From positions 1,921,740 through 1,985,739 of the forward strand of contig JACSVZ010000001.1 of NCBI GenBank assembly GCA_014706295.1: a stretch of 64,000 nt of DNA, in the 5' to 3' direction. Of the stretch, positions 56,545-64,000 are shown piece after piece (position 1 is the stretch's first letter; each line of letters starts with the position of its first letter). A program made the translations under genes and the position numbers. Under the pieces are notes generated by a model. The model did no database searches, was not told the DNA's origin, and worked only from the letters and a program-made list of their open reading frames with translations. Origin of the DNA: Lycocorax pyrrhopterus obiensis. Lineage: Eukaryota; Chordata; Aves; Passeriformes; Paradisaeidae.

Positions 56545-59054
56545 ATATTCTTTGCACTCTTGTGGGTGATCAGCGGTGCCACCACTGATGTTTTCCCACA
56601 CTCTGCTGTTAAATTCAGCTCCTTTCTTTCTTGCTGGGCACGTTATAAAATCTCCCTAACTGCCATCCACCAAAAATCTGCAAAGCACAACATGAGCCCG
56701 CTCTGGAATAAATGTGATTCCTCAAAATCCTACCTTCATCCACTCTTTTGGGGGGGAAGAATTGCAAGGTGAGGCATGAAATGCAGGGCTTTGAGCTGAG
56801 AAAAAAATGGGGAATAATTCCCCAAAGCACCTCCCTGGATGGCTGGAATATCTTTGGCTCTGTTCCTTTTCTGACCACACAGAGTTTGCAAAATTCCTTC
56901 GTGTCCAGCACCCCAGAGTCCCAGGGAAAACAGGAGGGAGCTCTGGAGAGGCTGGAGCAGGAATCACACACCGAGTCCTACTCATGACTCTTTTCACATG
57001 GAGCCCTTCCACGTCTCCAGCAGACTTCACAAAGAGAGGAAATGTTCTCCAGCAAATAACATTTCCCACAGTTGCCTTTAATTGCTCCTGCCCTCTGGAT
57101 AGGAGGTTTTATTTTTACTGTGGGCTGATTGAAGCTGTGCCTAAAATCTCAGCCCCAAATTGCCCAATCAAGCAAAAACAAGCAAATGAAATCCATGCAA
57201 AAGAGGCTATTCTGGTTCTGTTATTATTTGGGTTGTTCCCACATCCCATGGCACACTTTCTCATTAGCAGGCTTGGGAAAACAGCTTTTAGCAGCTACTC
57301 GTGGGCCTGGTGTTATTTGGTTTTGTTCCTAAATAGCAGAAAGTGGGAAGAAAGGAAAGCAGGTAAATTGACAGGCAAATCCCTGTTTGTGGCTCTGCAC
57401 GAGGCAATGAATTTTACAAGCTTTAGATACCAAAGCAAAACATCTGCTCTCGTTAAAGATTAATTAATGAAACAGGAAAGGAGAGACAGACAAAGCAGAA
57501 CATCCTGATTGTTCTTGGGATGCTTCCCTCAAACCTCCTGATGTTGGCCTGGCAAACTCCTGACATTTAAATTCCCGGCACAGGAATCTGATGTGCACAT
57601 TGTCCTCCTGGTTTCCCTGCAGGAATTGCTCTTCCCGTTCAGTTTTCCAGAGAAACCAATTGTTCTGCTCTGCTGGGGTACACGAGTGAAAAGAAAGAGA
57701 TCTAGAATAATGCTGAAATGCATTAAATCTGGCTATTTAATCTCATTTTCTAATGTGTCTTCAGACATATTCATCTGCTGCTGTTTTGCAGTGGCAAAGA
57801 TCTTTCATTCCCCGCTCTTCCCTCTCATCCTCTCAGAAGCAGGATGGAACTCCTAATTCCTTGTGATCCCAGTGGGAGAAGCATTCTCCAACTCTCCAGG
57901 AAAAATTAGGGAATTTGGGCCGATTTTTGCAGAGGGAGGTAGAAATCCCTACCCCTGCTCAAATCAAAAATCCTGTTGACACCAAAGCTCTCTTTTCCAA
58001 ATTCACAGGGAGAGCATTTCCCTGGAGTTAGAGGGCCCAGGGAGAGGAGACTTTCCAAGCAACAAAAACCGATTTCAGGTTTAAAAACCTGAGGTTCATC
58101 TACATTTCCTTTATACAGCTGAACTTCCATTATCATTTGAGGATCGTGATCATCACGAAGATCAGGAGGAAGGAAAATGAAGAAGTTAAAAATTAGGCAA
58201 AAGGATGATTTGAGGCAGATTCATTCTTGGTCAAAAATAAATATCTTAGACTTGCAGCCAGTTCAGATGTTGTTCAGAGAGAATAAATCCCCTGATAACA
58301 CCACAATTTCACTTTTTTCAAGAGGAACTCCTAAATCATAGCACTGTTTTATGAAAACTCTGTGTGTACACAGCAAATTTTCCCTTTTTTTGATACAAAG
58401 TGACTGTTTATTCCATCAATGCCTTATTTATAACGGCCTGACAAAACACCCATTCACCCACCAGTGACTCAGATTTTTGGGACTTTCCTGCTTGTCTGGG
58501 AATAATGTTTATAATCCAAATGGCTCGTTAATGAAATGCCATTTTCTGTGTGTCACTGACCTTTGTGTGCTGCAAGGAGCAGGGAAGTAGCCCCGGAGCT
58601 TCTCCTTTTCTCTTGGAGACACGGGGTGGCCACGGCAGCGTTTCATTAGCAGGTGACACTGACGGCGCCTCTTTTGATCAAGCGTTTTTTATTTCACGTG
58701 CTTTTGCCACCAACGTTTTCCCAACTTAACGCTTTGCTTTCCCTGGAGTTGGGTGTTTTGATCAGATAGAACTGGAAATTGTGGTTTGGGGTGGCTTTCC
58801 CCCTGTTTTTACACGGCCCAAGCCACTGGGGGAGGTGACAAATCCGTGAGAGTGATACCATGATGTGAGCAATGACACACCATAAACTCTTGAATTAATT
58901 ACAAAAAAAGGATTAATTGTCTAAATTATTTCGTTTCCCTCACAGCTGAGATGCACAAAGAAGAATTTTAATTGTTCATGCCTTAGATGGGGAAAAACCC
59001 TTTTTGTCTCCTCCAGGAATTTTTTCCTGTGCGTGAGAAGGGTCTCATCCATGG
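56545..59054. other. Non-repetitive stretch, possible conserved elements
   Basis: No repeats recognised. Acceptor-like pyrimidine-AG signals at about 57620 and 57790 precede open segments but lack convincing donors. Positions 58500-58740 are evenly composed with several CpGs. No gene is supported. Confidence 0.35.
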
Positions 59055-59191
59055 ATTCCCCATCCCTGGAGGTGTCCAAGGAACACTGGACGTGGCTCTG
59101 GGCTGGGTGACGAGGTGGGGATCAGTCACAGGTTGGACTCGATCACCTTGGAGGGCTTTTCCAACCTTAGGGATTCTGGGATTCCGTGATC
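59055..59191 (+). mobile_element. CR1 LINE 3' fragment, type B-related
   Basis: CCCATCCCTGGAGGTGTCC, GGACGTGGCTCTGGGCTGG and GGTTGGACTCGATCACC, ending at GGATTCTGGGATTCCG. More diverged than the other type B copies. Confidence 0.9.
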
Positions 59192-59689
59192 TGGGAGTGG
59201 GGATGGAGGTGGTTCCTGTGCATCCCGTTTGTCTCTCTGAACACAGGGAATTCCTGTGTCCCCACTGCTGTGACAGGGACACTTCGAGCTGCCCCCACAC
59301 TGTGCTGGGATGTTTGGGGTGACTCTACATCCTCCATCTGCTCCTTCCATTTGTGTCCCCCTCCTCGCTCCCTGCTTCTTGTACCAGAAGAGAAAACAGC
59401 CTTGGTACTTTTCTTTCCAGGACTTCATTGGCTTTTCCACTCGATGCCAATTTTCCTCTTCCCTTAAATATCTTGGCATTCCCCCCCTCTTAAAACCTTA
59501 TCTCCTCTGACTCCTCGTGTTTTGTGCTGGAGGAAGAGCTTCAAAAAAAGGTGACAATAACACTGAAACCAATGTCAGATGGTTTTGGAAGGCAAAATTT
59601 TGCAAATCATTCTCCCAACTCAAAGCTGCTCTCAACTTTTCAATTCCCAGGGGGACAAAAGAAGGTTGGGAATGTTTTGTGGTGTCAAC
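59192..59689. other. Non-repetitive stretch
   Basis: Nothing supported. Confidence 0.4.
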
Positions 59690-59805
59690 AGCCACAGTGT
59701 CCAACCTGCCCCTTCCCTGGTGCAATTTGAGGCCATTTCCTCTCCTCCTTTCCCTTAAGAATAGGGAGCTGACCCCTCCTCCCTGCCGCCTCCTGTCAGG
59801 GTAAA
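59690..59805 (-). mobile_element. CR1 LINE internal fragment, type D, lacking its 3' end
   Basis: Matches the distal part of the 17.8-18.1 kb copy (CTGGTGCAATTTGAGGCC, CTCTCCTCCTTTCCCTT, CCGCCTCCTGTCAGG). The CR1 3' terminal part is absent at its 59690 edge. Confidence 0.8.
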
Positions 59806-60144
59806 AAGAATCCTGTTTTTAAATTCTTTTTGCCTCTCACACCTACGAGTGTTGCCTACCAGTCCTCCTGTCGCTGCCATACATTTCTCAGGTTTGTTTT
59901 CTCATTTTTACACATCCTCTATAGTTGGCACTGAAAGTTGGGCGCAGAAGAAGAGAAACCAAGTGGCTGAAGGGTGCAAAGACTAAAACAGAGCCCAGAA
60001 AAACATCTGCCAAACACAGATATCAAATAAACTGAAAAGGAGAAAGGACTTCTTCTGCTCTCTGTTTCACTTCTCATATACTCTGCATCTAAAAAAAAAA
60101 AAAAGATTTAAAATTCAGCACAGGCTAAATGGGGTTGTTTATGT
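59806..60144. other. Non-repetitive stretch with an A-run
   Basis: An A-run lies at 60090-60104. Nothing else is seen. Confidence 0.4.
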
Positions 60145-60545
60145 AGAGTCATGGAATGGTTTGGGTTAGAAAGGACTTGAAAGTTCATCCCATCCCACCC
60201 CTGCCATGGCAGGGACACCTCCCACTGTCCCAGGCTGCTCCAAGCCCCAATGTCCAACCTGGCCTTGGACACTGCCAGGGATCCAGGGGCAGCCACAGCT
60301 GCTCTGGGCACCCTGTGCCAGGGCCTGCCCACCCTCACAGCCAGGAATTCCTTCCCAATATCCCACGTATCCCTTGCCCTCTGGCAGTGTAAAACTATTC
60401 CCCCTCTCTGTCACTCTCTGTCCATATAAAAAGTCCCTCTCCCTCCTTTTCATTACCCCCTTTAGGCCCTGGAAGGGGCTCTGAGGTCTCCCCAGAGCCT
60501 TCTCTTCTCCAGGCTGAACATCCCCAGCTCTCCCAGCCTGGCTCC
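60145..60545 (-). mobile_element. CR1 LINE 3' fragment, type A
   Basis: Tail GAGTCATGGAATGGTTTGGG, then CCATGGCAGGGACACCTCC. The interior matches type A to about 60335; the distal part (GGCCCTGGAAGGGGCTCTG, GAGCCTTCTCTTCTCCAGG) matches the older wording also seen at 34.6 kb. Confidence 0.93.
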
Positions 60546-61148
60546 ACAGGAGAACAAACAGCCACAAACCCTGCTGGAATACTCTGGGAGCAGGAACCCC
60601 ATGGGAAAAGTTAAAAAGAACGCATTTTTTCTGGCTGATCCGCTTGCTGGTGGCTGAACAATGTGCACTTAAATCTGCCAGTGCTCCCTGTGTTTCCAGC
60701 AGCTCGTGTCCCATTGTCCATTCTCCAATATCATTCAGCCTTATAACATCTGAACAAAACCAGGGCAGCAGGAGTGACATGTTGGGGCTGCTGGTGATTA
60801 ACTGCCCAGGCCCTGTCACCCCAGGGAAAGCAGAGGTTGAGCTCAGGGAATTTCTTTAATTAATTTTAACCTCACTGGTTTAAGATCTGCATCTCCAACT
60901 GCTGTGGTTGGGAAGGACAGAGCTGGGAGCCAAGATAGAAATGTATATATTTGTGTATGGGCACAGCATTCACTGGAAACTGCTCTGAGGCTTTTCTTAT
61001 TTCTCAGGGGAGTTTCTGACACCAACACCGATCCTCTTCGTGCCTCCGGCTCTCTGGGGATGAGATTCTGGCCAGGAAACAGCCAGAGAAGCACTTCAGC
61101 ACTACATGGCAGCCTCAAAATAAGGCTTGGATGGTCCTGACTGCGATG
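60546..61148. other. Non-repetitive stretch, no gene recognised
   Basis: Nothing supported. Confidence 0.4.
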
Positions 61149-61490
61149 GCAAAACAGAATCCCAGGATCCCTGAGGCTGGAAAAGCCCTCCTAGCCCATC
61201 GAGGCCCAGCTGTGCCCGATGCCCACCTTGTCCCCAGCCCAGAGCACTGAGTGCCACGTCCAGGCCTTCCTGGGACACCTCCAGGGATGGGCACTCCAAA
61301 CCTCCCTGGGCAGCTCCTTCCAGTGTTTAACAACCTTTTCCATGAGGAAATTCCTTCTGAATTCTTCCCTTTTCCCTGCCACACTCATTAGTGCCAACCC
61401 AGCCTTTAGACGTGTACACCAAGAACAGAGATTGCCCCACGACATTTTGGGAGGCCAATAATATTCAGCAACCCTCTTGAAGCTGAAAAC
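61149..61490 (-). mobile_element. CR1 type B copy, left arm of a large inverted repeat
   Basis: Minus-strand CR1 3' end (GATGCCCACCTTGTCCCC, GGACACCTCCAGGGATGGGC) continuing past the usual truncation into a 150-bp segment (CCATGAGGAAATTCC, then GAGGCCAATAATATTCAGC). The whole arm is repeated inverted at 61615-61957. Confidence 0.93.
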
Positions 61491-61614
61491 CAAAGGAAGT
61501 GATTTTGTCCCAGTGAACCCTGAAACTTCTCCAAAAATAAACTTTCACACCTGCAGTTTGTGCCCTAAAACCATGAGCTGGAACATTGAAAGAAGCTGCC
61601 CAGGGAGGTTTGGA
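61491..61614. other. Spacer of the inverted repeat
   Basis: 124 bp. Its last about 35 bp (61580-61614) repeat a short internal type B piece, GAAGCTGCCCAGGGAGG, directly in front of the right arm. Confidence 0.85.
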
Positions 61615-61957
61615 GTTTTCAGCTTCAAGGAGGTTGCTGAATATTATTGGCCTCCCAAAATGTCATGGAGCAAATTCTGTTCTTGGTGTAGATGTCCAAA
61701 GGCTGGATTGGCACTAATGAGTATGGGAGGGAAAAAGGAGGAATCCAGAAGGAATTTCTTCATGGAAAAGGTTGTTAAACATTGGAAGGAGCTGCCCAGG
61801 GAGGTTTGGAGTGCCCATCCCTGGAGGTGTCCCAGGAAGGCCTGGACGTGGCACTCAGTGCTCTGGGCTGGGGACAAGGTGGGCATCGGGCACAGCTGGG
61901 CCTCACTGGGCTGGGAGGGCTTTTCCAACCTCAGTAATTCCAGAATTTTGTGAGTTG
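61615..61957 (+). mobile_element. CR1 type B copy, right arm of a large inverted repeat
   Basis: Sense-strand counterpart of 61149-61490, starting GTTTTCAGCTTCAAGG and ending CAACCTCAGTAATTCC. By eye there are about 17 mismatches over the first 290 bp or so, none in the 120-bp CR1 core, and the two terminal tails differ more. Confidence 0.93.
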
Positions 61958-62840
61958 CGTCTCCTTCCTTGGACCATCCTGTCTGGAAACAAGAATCCCT
62001 CATTCTCAGCTTCCCGGAGGCTGCCCAGAGCTGTCCAGGGGACAGAATTTGCCCCCTTTTTAAGGCCTGGTGCACATCCTTGAGCTGTACAGAGAATTCC
62101 AGGGGGTGACTGAGCACCAGGAGAGAGGTAAATGTGCAACATCCCCCCCCAGCAGCTGGGTAACGAAGGGTAATATTCGTTAATTTGTTAATTATGGAAG
62201 TTTTGCAGCTCGATGCTTCATATTGACCAAATTGCCAGTTTGGCTGTGCACAATTACTGTCTGCCTTGATAAATATCCCTTTAATTGGCAGAGCTTGCGT
62301 GAGATGAACTTTTAAATCACAGCATTTCCACACAATGCGGCGTGAAATTTCTTTCCTCTCTTTTTTTTTTTGTTTTTTCCCCCCTAGAAATGAGTCACAA
62401 AGAGCTGGGTTTAAGATATATTGCTATCTCCTTTTTAAGTGGAGTCAGAATGGCTGTACCAGGGCCGAAATATTGCCAGCACTTGGTGCCAACACTTTGA
62501 TCCGTACACACGAACTGGATATAGACATAAGAGCTTACTAAACAAACTGGACAGAGTCCCAGCGGGAACACTCAAAAATGTATTAATCAAAGTCAAGCGG
62601 CAGAGCAAATTGAACCAGTTCATTAATTATGAAAATTCTCTCGCCGAGTGACATGTTGTTAACTGTGTGAGGACTTAACACGTTTCAGCCCGTGGGCTCC
62701 CCTCCCTACGGGCGAAATTCCGTTTTCAATGGGAGTTTGCTTGGTTTTCCTTCCCCTTCTTCGGGTTTCTACCAAGGAAAAAGGGCAGAGTCCGTAGCGT
62801 GGACGCAGCGCTCGCTGCAGGAAGAGACTCTGCAAAGGTC
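61958..62840. other. Repeat-free stretch, conserved-element candidate
   Basis: Positions 62160-62690 carry no repeat, are rich in TAAT/ATTA words, contain a dyad AACGAA/TTCGTT near 62163-62182 and a long pyrimidine tract ending CCCCCCTAG at 62386. Frames after that AG are open for about 50 codons in one register, but no good donor follows. I favour a conserved non-coding element over an exon. Confidence 0.35.
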
Positions 62841-63265
62841 AGGGCAGAAAAGAGGCGAGGGAAAATGGGATGGACGAGAATTTTGGGGAAGAAAACTCCT
62901 GAAGGAAAGGTTGGAAAAGATCTTCAGGGCAGAAAAGAGTCGAGGGAAAATGGGATGGACGAGAATTTTGGGGAAGAAAACTCCTGAAGGAAAGGTTGGA
63001 AAAGATCTTCAGGGCAGAAAAGAGTCGAGGAAAAATGGGATGGATGAGAATTTTGGGGAAGAAAACTCCTGAAGGAAAGGTTGGAAAAGATCTTCAGGGC
63101 AGAAAAGAGTCGAGGAAAAATGGGATGGACAAGAATTTTGGGGAAGAAAACTCTCGAAGGAAAGGTTGGAAAAGATCTTCAGGGCAGAAAAGAGTCGAGG
63201 AAAAATGGGATGGACGAGAATTTTGGGGAAGAAAACTCTCGAAGGAAAGATTGGAAAAGATCTTC
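62841..63265. repeat. Five-unit 85-bp minisatellite
   Basis: AGGGCAGAAAAGAG recurs at 62841, 62926, 63011, 63096 and 63181, and AGGGC again at 63266: exactly 85 bp each time. Units differ at only a few positions. Each unit ends with GGTTGGAAAAGATCTTCAGG, the end of the CR1 copy that follows. Because 85 is 3n+1 and no stops occur, frames stay open through the array; they are not genes. Confidence 0.97.
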
Positions 63266-63425
63266 AGGGCCATCCGGTCCCACCAGCATCACCCCATCCA
63301 CGTCTTCAAGGGCCACATCCAGACTCCTCTGGAACACTTCCACTTCCAAGCGACCCCTTCCCTGGGCAACTCATTCCAAGGCCTGACCACTCTGGCAGAG
63401 AAAAATCACTTTTAATCTCTCATCT
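63245..63425 (-). mobile_element. CR1 LINE 3' fragment, type D
   Basis: Minus-strand end with GGTCCCACCAGCATCACCCC, GGGCCACATCCAGACTCC and CCAAGGCCTGACCACTC. Its 3' terminus (ATTGGAAAAGATCTTCAGGG) is also the last 20 bp of the 85-bp repeat unit. Confidence 0.9.
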
Positions 63426-64000
63426 GAACCTTTAGGAGAATATCTGCTCACCTGTTACCTCTTAAATAAAGACCAGACGCCCACAGGTGCCCACAATATC
63501 CATCCCCATTGTTTTTCCTTGCTCCCAGCAATGCAACAGCTGCTTCCAGATGAAAACCTGGAAAAAAGATGTGTTTTTAAGGTGTCTTTTGCTGAATACG
63601 AACTCAGACCAAATTCCAAGAGCCAGCTCGAGATTCCCAGCAGGGAAGCAAAGTTCACTTATTTACAGTTCCTCTAGAAAAGGAGAGCAAGGTGAGAGGG
63701 AATTATCAAGTGTTGGGAAGGAATATTGGGTTTGGAATGCTGGGATCACCACTCCTATGGATGCTGTAATTACCAGCCCTATAATATTGAAATTTTCTCA
63801 GCTCCTGGTTTTTAGCACTTCTGTGCATCACGGATTTTAGACAAAAAAAAGGAATGTGGTTTCAGCGAGTTTTTTGCTTTTCAGAGTGATTTAAATAAAC
63901 ACATTTCTAGTGCAGGAAAGAAGAGAAAACTTCAATTCCAGCCTTCCAGAAGCTGGACATGAGGCAGCCATTTGGGATTCCTCTGCAATCAATAAAGACA
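63426..64000. other. Non-repetitive stretch to window end
   Basis: No gene or repeat supported. AATAAA words occur but without transcript context. Confidence 0.4.

Noticed and set aside
57593..57856. Possible exon after TTTCCCTGCAG
   Set aside because: Good acceptor, but the only nearby donor is a weak GTACAC and the peptide has no recognisable features.
62692..63435. Lys/Glu/Gly-rich repeated frames (GKMGW, DENFGEEN)
   Set aside because: Frames of the 85-bp minisatellite. The period is 3n+1, so the same DNA is read in all three registers, which argues against coding.
1..64000. tRNA, rRNA, CRISPR array, bacterial operon or origin
   Set aside because: No A/B-box pairs with cloverleaf potential, no rRNA words, and no regularly spaced short repeats with unique spacers; the tandem repeats present have no spacers.

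Overview
This 64 kb window looks like bird nuclear DNA, most likely from a passerine. The basis is more than thirty fragments of the CR1 (chicken repeat 1) LINE, a probable retroviral LTR end, many simple repeats, moderate to low GC with few CpGs, and no bacterial-style operons. I could not support any complete protein-coding gene, tRNA or rRNA. The long open frames are by-products of CR1 copies or of simple repeats; the frames of about 350-420 codons near 55.1-56.2 kb lie inside a pentanucleotide array. The window is best read as intergenic or deep-intron DNA, possibly holding a few small exons and conserved non-coding elements.

Layout: 1-13 kb has CR1 copies (1.2-2.0, 3.4, 6.1, 8.7, 9.7 kb) and a probable ERV LTR (6.7-7.2 kb). 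13-24 kb has more CR1, a candidate minus-strand micro-exon (17.4 kb), one half of an exact 41-bp inverted pair (18.5 kb), a decamer minisatellite (20.3 kb) and a 0.6 kb TATAAA-type array (22.8-23.5 kb). 24-28 kb has the other half of the 41-bp pair (24.3 kb), a three-unit tandem array of a 479-bp sequence (24.85-26.27 kb) and the longest plus-strand CR1 copy (27.4-28.1 kb). 28-45 kb is CR1-rich, with a fold-back inside one CR1 tail (32.8 kb), a nested hairpin and an acidic Ser-rich open frame (35.2-35.6 kb). 45-57 kb has a compound GA array (45.9-46.3 kb), a hairpin pair (46.7 kb), the best exon-like segment (50.36-50.44 kb, plus strand) and a 1,018-bp CTCTC array (55.15-56.17 kb). 57-64 kb has CR1 fragments, a 340-bp-arm inverted repeat built from two CR1 copies (61.15-61.96 kb), a non-repetitive conserved-element candidate (62.16-62.69 kb) and five exact-period 85-bp units that run into a CR1 end (62.84-63.27 kb).

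The dominant history is retrotransposition of at least four CR1 3'-end types, followed by local rearrangement: tandem duplication, inversion, templated insertion and microsatellite growth. Several CR1 copies are nearly identical, which points to fairly recent activity. I found no new multi-gene system. The items most worth checking are the inverted repeat at 61.15-61.96 kb, the 41-bp inverted pair, the CR1-seeded 85-bp satellite, the 479-bp triplication and the exon candidate at 50.36 kb. CR1 type letters A-D below are local labels only.
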